NCBI RefSeq assembly: GCF_012027595.1
Contig: NZ_SNUR01000004.1
Location: 105,196 to 169,195 of the forward strand
Source of the DNA: Thermococcus sp. Bubb.Bath
GTDB lineage: Archaea; Methanobacteriota_B; Thermococci; Thermococcales; Thermococcaceae
Length of the DNA stretch: 64,000 bases
Reading direction: 5' to 3'
The position numbers were made by a program, and so were the translations under genes. Below the pieces are notes generated by a model. It was given only the letters and a program-made list of their open reading frames with translations. It was not told where the DNA came from and ran no database searches. Within the stretch, counting starts at the first letter, position 1. The number at the start of each line of letters is the position of its first letter. This document shows positions 36,385 through 45,700 of this stretch, one piece after another.

Positions 36385-37884
36385 ATGGAGCCAGTTTTCC
36401 AGAACGAGACGATAAAGGCCATTCTTGAAAAGTACCGCAGGATATGGGCTATAAACCACGCCCAGAGTGTCCTCGGCTGGGACATGGAGGTCAACATGCC
36501 GAAGGAGGGAGTCCTTGAGCGCTCAGTGGCTCAGGGTGAGCTCAGTGTTCTATCCCAGGAGTTCCTGCTCAAGCCAGAGTTCGTTGAACTCGTCGAGAAG
36601 GCAAAGGGAATCGAAGACCTAAACGAGTACGAGCGCGGCGTTGTTCGCGTCCTTGACAGGGACATAAGGATAAGCAGATCATTCCCGCCAGAGTTCCTCA
36701 GGGAGATGAGCGAGGTAACGAGCCAGGCAACGAAGGCCTGGGAGGAGGCGAAGAAGAGCAACGACTACTCCAAGTTCGAGCCTTGGCTCGACAGGATCAT
36801 TGATTTGGCCAAGCGCGCCGCCGACTACCTCGGCTATGAAGAGGAGCCTTACGATGCCCTTCTTGACATGTTTGAGGAAGGGACCACCACGAGGGACGTC
36901 GAGAGGATGTTTGAAAAGATAGAGAAGGAGCTCAAGCCCCTCGTGGAGAAGATCATGGAGGAGGGCAAGGTTCCCAGGGAGCACCCACTTGAGAAGGAGC
37001 GCTATGAGAAAGAGCAGATGGAGCGCGTTAACCGCTGGATTCTCGAAAAGTTCGGCTTCCCGCTCGGAGTCCGCTCAAGGCTCGACGTTTCGGCTCACCC
37101 CTTCACAACGGAGTTCGGAATAAGGGATGTGAGAATAACCACCCGCTATGAGGGCTACGACTTCAGGAGGACGATCCTCAGTACAGTCCACGAGTTTGGG
37201 CACTCTCTCTACGAGCTCCAGCAGGACGAGAGGTTCATGTTCAGCCCCATAGCAGGCGGCGTCTCCCTCGGAATCCACGAGAGCCAGAGTAGATTCTGGG
37301 AGAACATAATCGGCCGCTCAATGGAGTTCGCGAGGCTCATCTACCCGGTGCTCAAGGAGAACCTCCCGTTCATGGCCGGCTATACACCCGAAGACGTCTA
37401 CCTCTACTTCAACATGGTCAGGCCCGACTTCATAAGGACCGAGGCCGACGTTGTTACTTACAATTTCCACATCCTCCTGCGCTTCAAGCTCGAGAGGATG
37501 ATGCTCAACGAGGGAGTTAAGGCGAAGGACTTGCCAGAGCTCTGGAACGAGGAGATGGAGAGGCTCCTTGGAATAAGGCCGAAGACCTACGCCGAGGGAA
37601 TCCTCCAGGATATTCACTGGGCGCACGGGACCATAGGCTACTTCCCGACCTACAGCATGGGAACCCTCCTATCGGCGCAGTACTACTACCACATCAGGCG
37701 TGACATCCCGGACTTCGAGGAGAAGGTCGCCAGAGCGGAGTTCGAGCCTATAAAGGACTGGCTCAGGGAGAGGATACACCGCTGGGGAAGCATCTACCCG
37801 CCGAAAGAGCTCCTCAAGAAGGCCATCGGCGAGGAGCTGAACCCGGACTACTTCGTCCGCTGGGTGAAGGAGAGGTATCTGTGA
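36385..37884 (+). CDS. Carboxypeptidase Taq, M32 metallopeptidase
   Basis: A 499-aa zinc (or cobalt) carboxypeptidase removing C-terminal residues from peptides, with TVHEFGHSLYE (HEFGH zinc motif, about residues 269-273), GIHESQSRFWENIIGRS supplying the third ligand, and DIHWAHGTIGYFPTY. The ATG at 36385 follows GGTGATAAAG; 18 upstream codons in frame are unlikely. M32 enzymes are well known from Pyrococcus and Thermus. It provides amino acids from peptides taken up during peptidolytic growth. Confidence 0.95.
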   Translation: MEPVFQNETIKAILEKYRRIWAINHAQSVLGWDMEVNMPKEGVLERSVAQGELSVLSQEFLLKPEFVELVEKAKGIEDLNEYERGVVRVLDRDIRISRSFPPEFLREMSEVTSQATKAWEEAKKSNDYSKFEPWLDRIIDLAKRAADYLGYEEEPYDALLDMFEEGTTTRDVERMFEKIEKELKPLVEKIMEEGKVPREHPLEKERYEKEQMERVNRWILEKFGFPLGVRSRLDVSAHPFTTEFGIRDVRITTRYEGYDFRRTILSTVHEFGHSLYELQQDERFMFSPIAGGVSLGIHESQSRFWENIIGRSMEFARLIYPVLKENLPFMAGYTPEDVYLYFNMVRPDFIRTEADVVTYNFHILLRFKLERMMLNEGVKAKDLPELWNEEMERLLGIRPKTYAEGILQDIHWAHGTIGYFPTYSMGTLLSAQYYYHIRRDIPDFEEKVARAEFEPIKDWLRERIHRWGSIYPPKELLKKAIGEELNPDYFVRWVKERYL

Positions 37885-37902
37885 TTTTACATCTTTCCTA
37901 TC

Positions 37903-38088
37903 TTATTCTGTCTTCGCGGCAAGTATATCCTCTTTCGTTAGCTGAGGGTAGTTCTCCATGATGTCCTCGAAGCTCCATCCGTTTGCCAGGAGTTCGAGTA
38001 TAAAGTAAACCGGGATTCGCGTGCCCTTAATGACGGGTTTTCCTCCCATCTTCCTGGGGTCAATTTCGATTCGTTCCACCATACTCAT
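37903..38088 (-). CDS. DUF433 antitoxin-like protein
   Basis: A 61-aa DUF433 protein (GGKPVIKGTRIPVYFILELL, about residues 15-34), a winged-helix family usually paired with a PIN-like DUF5615 toxin. No partner gene lies next to it on either side. A TATA-like TTTAAATAAA about 20 bp upstream suggests a near-leaderless message. ATG 38088 and ATG 38082 are equal candidates. Confidence 0.8.
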   Translation of the reverse strand: MSMVERIEIDPRKMGGKPVIKGTRIPVYFILELLANGWSFEDIMENYPQLTKEDILAAKTE

Positions 38089-38140
38089 CAGGGAATATAT
38101 GCCCAGTTTTATTTAAAGAAGCTTTCGGAGAGGGAGCACT

Positions 38141-38170
38141 ACTTAAATATGATGCACGCATTCAATGCAT
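38141..38170 (+). promoter_or_regulatory. Promoter and inverted-repeat operator of the VapB-like gene
   Basis: ACTTAAATATG (38141-38151) is a TATA box. Directly after it come arms ATGCA (38152-38156) and TGCAT (38166-38170), enclosing GCATTCAATGC (38158-38168), itself a palindrome. This is the expected place for autoregulation by an antitoxin. Confidence 0.4.
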
Positions 38171-38181
38171 GAGTGGTACCA

Positions 38182-38394
38182 GTGGTAAAGACCATCACAA
38201 TATCCGTTTATAAAGAGCTCCTCCGCATCAAGGGCAATAAGCCATTCGACGAGCTCTTTAGGGAGCTTTTGAAGGAGAAAAGAGCAAACGCCGGTGCTCT
38301 GGGGCACATAGCTGGAATCTTGAATGAGGAGGAGTATAGAGAAGGTAAAAAGCGTGTAAACGAGCTTAATGAGATGCCATGGAGGAAAACTTAG
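38182..38394 (+). CDS. VapB-like antitoxin without an adjacent toxin
   Basis: A 70-aa protein with an N-terminal beta strand (VKTITISVYKELLRIKG) followed by helices (FDELFRELLKEKR), the pattern of archaeal VapB/DUF217 antitoxins. GTG 38182 is preferred because GAGTGGT precedes it; GTG 38173 is possible. No VapC (PIN) gene follows: the next gene is on the opposite strand. It may be an orphan that controls a distant toxin or a relic. Confidence 0.7.
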   Translation: MVKTITISVYKELLRIKGNKPFDELFRELLKEKRANAGALGHIAGILNEEEYREGKKRVNELNEMPWRKT

Positions 38395-38417
38395 AGACCC
38401 TCAACTGCTGTAACAGC

Positions 38418-38903
38418 TCATTCCTTCACTTCAAACTTCAGCATCTCCTCCCTTCCAAGGACACCAACGTAGACCCTCTTTCCAAAGACCTCAACCACCA
38501 CCGTCCAGTCGGGATCGCTCAGGTTTACTGGAAGACCAAATGCCTCCACTATCTCCGAGCCCAGCTTTATCTCAAGCTCTCTCGCGCTAAGCCTCTTGTT
38601 GCCCCTCACCCTCGCCCTGACCGCGAACGTGCCTTCCCGTCCCTTCATCAGCTTAAGCACCGCGTCCCTGATGGCATCGTAGTCCGCGGGAATGGCTTCC
38701 TCCAACGGGATAACTTTCTGAATGGCTTGAGTCTCAAAGCTCCGAAGTCTGCTCAGGATTTCCTCTTTCGAAAGGGGCGTCTCAGCTATCAACACGCCTC
38801 TCCAGTCCGTTCCGTGGGCCCTAACATTCTCAAGGGCCCATTCCAGTTCAAGTATCACGTCCCCTTCCCTTCCCTGGGGACAGGTGACCACCAAAACCAC
38901 CAT
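38418..38903 (-). CDS. THUMP-domain protein
   Basis: A 161-aa protein. After a first strand VVLVVTCPQGREGDVILEL, the C-terminal half FAVRARVRGNKRLSARELEIKLG and DWTVVVEVFGKRVYVGVL matches a THUMP RNA-binding domain. Stand-alone THUMP proteins such as Tan1 help acetylate cytidine 12 of tRNA, so a tRNA-modification cofactor is likely. The gene ends 24 bp after the VapB-like gene, tail to tail. Confidence 0.7.
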   Translation of the reverse strand: MVVLVVTCPQGREGDVILELEWALENVRAHGTDWRGVLIAETPLSKEEILSRLRSFETQAIQKVIPLEEAIPADYDAIRDAVLKLMKGREGTFAVRARVRGNKRLSARELEIKLGSEIVEAFGLPVNLSDPDWTVVVEVFGKRVYVGVLGREEMLKFEVKE

Positions 38904-38964
38904 CTCGGCTCACCAGTGGACAAACTTTTATATTCTCAAAGACAAACTAAGTCGGGTGGGTTAA

Positions 38965-40173
38965 ATGGAGAACGAGGAACTTAAAGTTTATCCCCTTCAA
39001 ACTTACGAGATTTACGGCCTCTCAAAAAACCCGTTCGAGCAGCTCGCAAGCGAGGGAATAAGTGACGTTGAAAGCATCCACGTCTATCAGGAAGTGGACA
39101 TGAGACTGTCGATGATAATCTCCGAGGTAATCGGAAACAGGAGCTCAATGGCCATGGCCATAGTTGGCCCCCTCGGAATGGGAAAGACCCAGCGGCTCAA
39201 GAGCATAGCACGGGCCATCGAGAGGGAGGGCGGAAAGGCAATCTACGTCAAAGTCGACACCAACGACATACTAAAGCTCACCCGTGATATATTTTACGCC
39301 CTTAAGCCCCCCAGGAACAGAACGAACATCTTCCTCGAAAACCTCTCACGGAAGCTCGGCTTCATAGATAGGCTTGAGAAGATGCTCAGCAACACGAAGG
39401 AGTACAAGAGCAGGGACATAGCGGAGCTCCTGGTGGAGCAACTGAAGAAGTACCCCTACTCCGCTCTTCTCCTGGACGAGCTTGAGAACATGCAAGGGGC
39501 TGGAGAGCAGGAGAAGATACAGTTCTTCGAGATGCTGAGGCACGTGATAAGCACGATGCCTCCCGGCTGTATAGTGGCCTTTGCCTGCATCCCAGAGGCC
39601 TACGAGGAGTACTCAAGGATATTCCCGGCGTTCTTCATGCGCCTCCACTACGAGTTCAAGCTTAGGCCGATGAGCGTCGAGGAGACCTTTGAACTCGTGA
39701 AGAAGAGGCTCAATCGGGTCAGGACGAGGGACACCGACGACCCGATTTACCCCTTCACCGACGAGGCGATAAGACTTATTCACGACCTAGCAAAGGGTAA
39801 CCCAAGGCAGATTCTCCGTCTGCTCCACTACGTCCTCAGCGAGGCCGCCAAGAGGGCCTTCGACCCGATAGATGAGCTCGTGATAACGACAATCCTAGAG
39901 GAGCCCAAGAGCCTTGAGGAGTACATAAGGAGGGTTCCGAAGGACTACCGTGACCTCGTGGAGGTCATAGTCAACAAGTTCAACGGCGGACCGGTCAGCT
40001 ATATAGCCGTCGCCAAGGAGCTCAAGAAGCCCGCCAATCAGGTTTACGAGTCCCTGAACAGGCTCGTCACGATAGGCTTCCTCGTTGGAGACCCGGGAGG
40101 AAACTACAAGGTTCCACACTACGTCAGAAAATTCCTTGAAGAGAAGGGGGAAGGCAAGGGAGCGGAGGAGTGA
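38965..40173 (+). CDS. AAA+ ATPase with C-terminal winged helix
   Basis: A 402-aa protein with Walker A GPLGMGKT (about residues 68-75), Walker B ALLLDELENMQG, an arginine-finger region, and a C-terminal winged-helix (VSYIAVAKELKKPANQVYESLNRL). It resembles Orc1/Cdc6- or ExeA-like ATPases but lacks enough signature to name a function. ATG 38965 follows a GTGGGTTAA stretch. Its stop abuts the start of the next gene (40174). Confidence 0.75.
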   Translation: MENEELKVYPLQTYEIYGLSKNPFEQLASEGISDVESIHVYQEVDMRLSMIISEVIGNRSSMAMAIVGPLGMGKTQRLKSIARAIEREGGKAIYVKVDTNDILKLTRDIFYALKPPRNRTNIFLENLSRKLGFIDRLEKMLSNTKEYKSRDIAELLVEQLKKYPYSALLLDELENMQGAGEQEKIQFFEMLRHVISTMPPGCIVAFACIPEAYEEYSRIFPAFFMRLHYEFKLRPMSVEETFELVKKRLNRVRTRDTDDPIYPFTDEAIRLIHDLAKGNPRQILRLLHYVLSEAAKRAFDPIDELVITTILEEPKSLEEYIRRVPKDYRDLVEVIVNKFNGGPVSYIAVAKELKKPANQVYESLNRLVTIGFLVGDPGGNYKVPHYVRKFLEEKGEGKGAEE

Positions 40174-40707
40174 ATGCCCAACTACGACGTCCACGTGTTG
40201 AGCGGGATAGTAACTTACCCGCTCGCAGTCCTTACCGCGTTCCTGCTCAAGGTGTACGCCGGCGTTCCCTTTGAGATGACCAGCACCGCGATGGTTGTAG
40301 GTTATGGCCTCTACGTCCTGGGGGCGGATTTGCCAGACATGGACCACCCAAACGCACTCATTCACCGCGGAACGAAGCCGATAGTGGCGGTTCTCCTGGG
40401 AAGCGCCGTCTACCTGTGGGCCGCAGGGGAGATACACCTAAGCCAGCCGTGGATGAACCAAACCGCCGCGTGGGGGGTTGGAGCGATAGGGGCCGTTGTG
40501 GGATGGTACGGGTTCACCGCGGTGATGCCGCACCACAGGGGTGTGGTCCACTCCCTCCTCTTCGCAACGATATACGGCTTTCTGGCCTTCCTCCTGGGCC
40601 CGTATGGACTCCACATGAGCACGGGGGAGGGCCTGTTCCTTGGGTTCGCCGCGTTCAGCGGCTACACGCTCCACCTGATACTGGACGGCTCCCTCAAGCT
40701 CCTCTGA
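40174..40707 (+). CDS. Membrane-bound metal-dependent hydrolase, DUF457/YdjM-like
   Basis: A 177-aa membrane protein with about four helices and the conserved metal-ligand pattern of the YdjM family: HVLSGIVTY near the start, ADLPDMDHPNALIHRG, HHRGVVHSLL and YTLHLILDGS. These His and Asp residues line the membrane face of a probable phosphatase or phospholipase-like site. It starts directly after the AAA ATPase stop. Confidence 0.82.
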   Translation: MPNYDVHVLSGIVTYPLAVLTAFLLKVYAGVPFEMTSTAMVVGYGLYVLGADLPDMDHPNALIHRGTKPIVAVLLGSAVYLWAAGEIHLSQPWMNQTAAWGVGAIGAVVGWYGFTAVMPHHRGVVHSLLFATIYGFLAFLLGPYGLHMSTGEGLFLGFAAFSGYTLHLILDGSLKLL

Positions 40708-40783
40708 CTACCCATTTTCTACCCACTCTTGGGCAACAATGCTTTTAAGGGGACCATATTAGGGAACCGCGGAGGTGGGAGAG

Positions 40784-41776
40784 ATGTTCAGCCTGGGAGG
40801 CTTCTCAAAGGGAAGCGACTACGAGAACAAGACGTGGGATGTTCTCATCATAGGAGCCGGACCCGCAGGGTTCACGGCGGCAATATACGTTGCCCGTTAC
40901 GGCCTTGAGACACTCATCATAAGCAAGGACCTGGGAGGGAACATGGCACTGACGGACCTTATAGAGAACTATCCCGGATTTCCAGACGGCATAAGCGGCT
41001 CTGAACTTACCAACAGGATGCACGAGCACGTCAAGAAGCTTGGAGTTGACGTTGTTTTCGACGAGGTTGAGAGAGTTGATCCAGCAGAGTGTGCCTACTA
41101 CGAGGGACCGTGCAAGTTCACGGTGAAGACGGCAAACGGAAAGGAGTACAGGGGAAGGACAATAATCATAACCGTCGGCGCGGCACCGAGGAAGCTCCAC
41201 GTACCGGGCGAGGAGGAGTTCACCGGAAGGGGCGTCAGTTACTGCGCAACCTGTGACGGCCCGCTTTTCAAGGGCAAGAGGGTCATAGTAGTCGGCGGAG
41301 GAAACACCGCCGTACAGGAAGCCCTTTACCTCAAGAGCATAGGCGTTGACGTTACCCTCGTCCATAGGCGCGACCAGTTCAGGGCGGACAAGATACTCCA
41401 GGACCGCTTTGCCGAGAGCGGCATTCCGACGATACTCAACACAGTCGTGATGGAGATTAAGGGGAACGGCAAGGTCGAGGCCGTTAAGCTCAAAAACCGC
41501 GTAACCGGCGAGGAGACTGAGATGGCCGTAGAGGGTGTCTTCATCTTCATAGGCTACGAGCCGAAGACCGACTTCGTCAAGCACCTCGGCATAACCGACG
41601 AGTACGGCTACATCCCGGTCGATATGTACATGCGCACCAAAGTTCCAGGAATCTTTGCAGCGGGAGACATAACCAACGTCTTCAAGCAGATAGCCGTTGC
41701 CGTCGGTCAGGGAGCGATAGCTGCAAACTCCGCCAAGGAGTTTCTCGATGAATGGAAGAGCAAGAACGGGGAGTGA
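40784..41776 (+). CDS. trxB: Thioredoxin reductase
   Basis: A 330-aa FAD/NAD(P)H oxidoreductase with GAGPAGFTAAIY (FAD site), the redox pair CATCDG (about residues 150-155), a second GGGNTAVQEALYL (NADPH) and the C-terminal GDITN. It keeps thioredoxin or protein disulfide oxidoreductase reduced. ATG 40784 follows GGAGGTGGGAGAG. In Thermococcales this enzyme is part of a sulfur-responsive redox system. Confidence 0.95.
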   Translation: MFSLGGFSKGSDYENKTWDVLIIGAGPAGFTAAIYVARYGLETLIISKDLGGNMALTDLIENYPGFPDGISGSELTNRMHEHVKKLGVDVVFDEVERVDPAECAYYEGPCKFTVKTANGKEYRGRTIIITVGAAPRKLHVPGEEEFTGRGVSYCATCDGPLFKGKRVIVVGGGNTAVQEALYLKSIGVDVTLVHRRDQFRADKILQDRFAESGIPTILNTVVMEIKGNGKVEAVKLKNRVTGEETEMAVEGVFIFIGYEPKTDFVKHLGITDEYGYIPVDMYMRTKVPGIFAAGDITNVFKQIAVAVGQGAIAANSAKEFLDEWKSKNGE

Positions 41777-41809
41777 TTTCTGCTCCTCTATTAATTTTGT
41801 GGGGTTGAA

Positions 41810-42706
41810 ATGCCGAGCCATAAACTTCATCGAAAATGGGCAGAACAATGCGGCATAGACGGTGAGATTGCCCACGAAGTTGATATACTCATAGATGACA
41901 TGAGACATCATGACGCGGTAAAGATCATGATAACCAACATGATTGCCCTTGAAGCCACAGTGGGACTTCTCCGGGGCGAAAACCCAGAGGACGTAAAGAG
42001 ACAGCTTGTGACCCTCTCAAAGTTCTTCCCGCGTGACGTTAGGAAATATGCGGAGAACCTCTTTACGCCCCTTGACCCTCCGGGGCTAATCGTCATCAGG
42101 GAGATTTATGAAAAGTACGGGACGGAAGGCCTGCAGGCGGCTGTACTTCATGTCGTTCTTGATTACATCGAACAGCTTTATCTCAGGGGATACGATGAGG
42201 AAAGAATAGCGGAGGCATTAAACTCTGGAAAGAGGGAAAGGATCAGATACCTCCTCGAAGAGGCAGGGCTTGAGGATTGCATCTACGACCATCTGGACGA
42301 AATACTCGGGGACATAAAAGCTTCAAAACCCCCGTCCAAGAATCTCACCAAGGATTTAGAGCAACACAGGGAAATCGTTAGGGCGCTGAGTGAGAACGGA
42401 GTTAAGGCCATCGTGGTCGAAGGAAAGCCCTATTCCCCCGCAACGGGTGTTAGAAAGGTGAAATCCCTCCTGCGTAAAAAGGGAATGATAGCGGTTGGTC
42501 TCGTGTATAAGGATGGAGTGTTCAGGGAAAGAACAATAGGGAGCCTCCCCACGGGGATTTTCCACAACGAGTATATTGGAGACGTGTCCCTATCTGAAAT
42601 AGCAAGCTGGGGCATGGAAATCGCTCTGAAGACCGGCAGGGGTGGCAGGAAAACCCTCTACCTCTACAGAAAAAGGTGGATAAAAAGCCTTGAAGAGCTC
42701 CTCTGA
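41810..42706 (+). CDS. Conserved protein of unknown function next to the restriction-modification gene
   Basis: A 298-aa protein. The N-terminal MPSHKLHRKW with DILIDDMRHHDAVKIM contains several His and Asp residues that recall HD-type metal proteins, but the full motif is not clear. The C-terminus is basic (KVKSLLRKKG, GRGGRKTLYLYRKRW) and might bind nucleic acid. It follows trxB by 33 bp and is tail-to-tail with the type IIG gene, 2 bp apart. I do not recognise the family. Confidence 0.65.
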   Translation: MPSHKLHRKWAEQCGIDGEIAHEVDILIDDMRHHDAVKIMITNMIALEATVGLLRGENPEDVKRQLVTLSKFFPRDVRKYAENLFTPLDPPGLIVIREIYEKYGTEGLQAAVLHVVLDYIEQLYLRGYDEERIAEALNSGKRERIRYLLEEAGLEDCIYDHLDEILGDIKASKPPSKNLTKDLEQHREIVRALSENGVKAIVVEGKPYSPATGVRKVKSLLRKKGMIAVGLVYKDGVFRERTIGSLPTGIFHNEYIGDVSLSEIASWGMEIALKTGRGGRKTLYLYRKRWIKSLEELL

Positions 42707-42708
42707 GG

Positions 42709-45700
42709 TCATTCATCCATAGCCTCAAGTATCGTCTTCATCAGCTCCCTGTCGGGGTTGCCGTAAACGAAGGTTGAGAGGATGTAATTCATTTCATCCC
42801 TGCTCAGCCCGAAGGCGTCCCTCGCTATGGCCGCCTCAAGCTCCGCCCTCAGCTCCCTTCTCTTGTCTTCGTCGGTGATCTCCTTCGAGCTTATTCCGAG
42901 TTCCCTTGCCATATCGTCATAGTGGCCTTTTCTGTAGAGCAGTTTAAAAGCTGTCTCCCCTATCCTCTTCTTCAGCCCCGGCTCGACCTCGGGAATCGGA
43001 AGTTCGTAGATGTAGAACATGTTGAGGTTGGCCGAAACGCGCTGTCTTATGTAGTAGTCGAGGGTGAAGCTGTTGAGGAGAGCCATGAGATAGACCACGT
43101 CCTCGTATGGAATTCTCTCCTGGACTATCTTGCCGTCCCTGATGGCATAGCGGAAGGGCTTGAAGTAATTGAGCGAGTTTCCTGTGAAAACTTTCTTCGG
43201 CAGAACCGTGCTAATTAGGGTTCTCTCATTTGTTGAGCTTGCTATCGCCCTGTAGGCGAGCCTGTGCTCTTCATAATCGAGCTTGAAGTTTCCGTTCTCA
43301 AAGCCCTCTTTGGCCACCCCGTAGTTCTCGTTTATAAACTCCCTAAGCTCCCTACCCTTTAGTCCGAGTCTCCCTCCCTCGGCCTTCAGGAACTTCTTCA
43401 CCCTGCTCAGTTCCTTGCTCAGGAGCCTCTCCCTTCCCTTCTCTTCCTCAACCCAGTAGCGTGGCTCGCTGAAAAACGGCTCGTACTGGTGTATCATCTT
43501 ACCCTCGTAGAGGATGAGGCCCTTGCGGGAGGTGTTGAAGAGGTCGTTGTCGTTGGTCATATGGAACTCGCTCTTTATGTCCCAGCCGTGCTCTCTGAGG
43601 AGCTTCCAGTCCCCGCGTATCTTCTGAACAAGCCTAAAGTCCTCCTTTCTCCTGAACTCTGTGACGCCTAAGACACCTGGGGAGAGCTTCGGGATGAGTT
43701 CCAAGGGATATTCAAAGGCCGTCTCGTTAATGAAGTCCTCGAAGGTTCCGCCGTTCGTCTCGACCCATTCCTCATAATCTTTCCTCGTTACGTAGAACGC
43801 CGCCCCGAAGGGCTTATCGCACCTCTCCTTCGTGAAGAAGACGATGTCAAACTTGAAGCGGCTGTCAACGTCCTTAAACCACCCGTTACCGCGGTTCTCA
43901 AAGGAGACCAGCTCCCTGAGGCAGTACTTATCAAAAATCTCCTTCCTGAGGGGCATCGCACCCTCGTCCGTGTGGAAGTTCGAGGGGATAAGAAGGTTAA
44001 CGGCTCCCTTTGAAAGCTCCATTGCCCTCTCAATGAAGACCTTCTGGTAGGAGAGGTCACCCTTGCCGTAGAGCCTGTATCTTGAGCGTATGAACTCGGA
44101 GAGTTTTTTGATGCTCTCCTCATACTCCTCCCAGAGCCTTTTAACGTTCGGGTCTTTGAGCTTCTCCTTAAAGAGTCTCTTGAACTTCGGTCCCTCTATG
44201 CTGAACTTGCTGACCTCTCCGAATATCTCCGGGTGCATTGCCGCGAACTCCTTGGACTGCGGCTTGATGTTCTCCCACGGAGGGTTTCCAATGACACCGT
44301 GGAAGCCCCGCTCCTCCTTTGGCAATGGGTTGCCGTTCTCATCGAAGTAGAGGAAGAAGAACTCCAGGGGATAGAAGAGAGGCTTCTCGAAGTCCCAGCC
44401 CCTCTCCTTCATAGCCTCAACGAGCCTCTCACGTATCCGGGTCTTGATGTCTTCTATCCCCTCAAGGACTTCGGGATTGAGCGGGTTTCCAAGGTATTCC
44501 TTTCTCTTCTCCCAAAGGGCCTTTATCTCATCCTTGAACTCACTCATCAGCTCGACGACTTCATCGTCTGGCAGGGAGACTATTGAGTTCCCGTTTACCA
44601 GGTTCATTTCAAGGTCTGGGAGGATGTGCCCGCTTTCCTTTAGGTTGGTGTAGCGGAAATCCACAGGGTAGAGCCTCACGGCCTCCTTCCACAGGTTCAC
44701 TTTGGCGACGTCTATTGCCCTCTCGTCGAGGTCAACGCCGTAGATGTGGCGGAGAATTATGAGGGATATGAGCTTTCTCCTGTGCTCGTTTCTATCAAAG
44801 CCGAGGAAATCCCTTATCTTCCTTATGGCTTCCTTCCGCTTCTTTATGTCATCCGGCTCGCTCAGGATGTTGCTCATATCGGTGGCCCACCGCGTTTTCT
44901 CTTCGATCTCGTCGTAGACCCTGTAAATTTCGCGCAGAACCTTTATGAGGAACGAGCCGGAACCGCAGGCCGGGTCTATTACGGCTATCTCCGTCAGCCT
45001 CTTGGCAAGCTCCCAGGCCCTATTTTCATCAAAATCGGCCGATCCCAGAACCTCAAGCAATTCACCCTTTACAGAACTAAAGAGCTCTTCAACGAGCCTC
45101 TTCGCCATGTACTTTGTTATCTCCTTTGGGGTGTAGTATATACCCTGCTGCTTCCGTCTCTCGGCCAAAAACGTCTCGTAGGCTTTTCCGAATATGTCCT
45201 CGTCTATCTGCCTGAAGTTGTAGTAGAGAAGTCCGCGCTGGAACATCCCACCCCAGCCTTTGAGGCCGAGGATGAGTTTGAGCCGCTTATCAAAGCTCTT
45301 TATGCTCTCCTCATCCCCCTCAAGGTAATCAAAAACGGACTTCTGGAAAAGCTCGGTGTCGTAATAGAGGTAGAACCACTCGTCCACGTCATCAAAGAAA
45401 ACCTCAAGGACTTTAATCGGGCCTTTGGGAGACCACTTCCTCTCGGCCTCCTCGTAGGCGTCCCTGACAAAGCGGAACGGTATCAGCCCGTAGTCCTCAA
45501 GGGTTCGTATGAAAATGAACTTGTTTATGAGGTGAACTATGGCTTCACTTGGGTTTTCGGTCTTCCATTTAAGCTTCAGGAGCGCCCTGTGCCACCCCCT
45601 TAAATCCTCAAAGAACTCCTTATCGAGATTCTGCTTCGGAACTTTGTCTTCCTTTCTCCTCGCCACTTCCCAGAGGTCTTCAATGTTTATCAGGTCAGCT

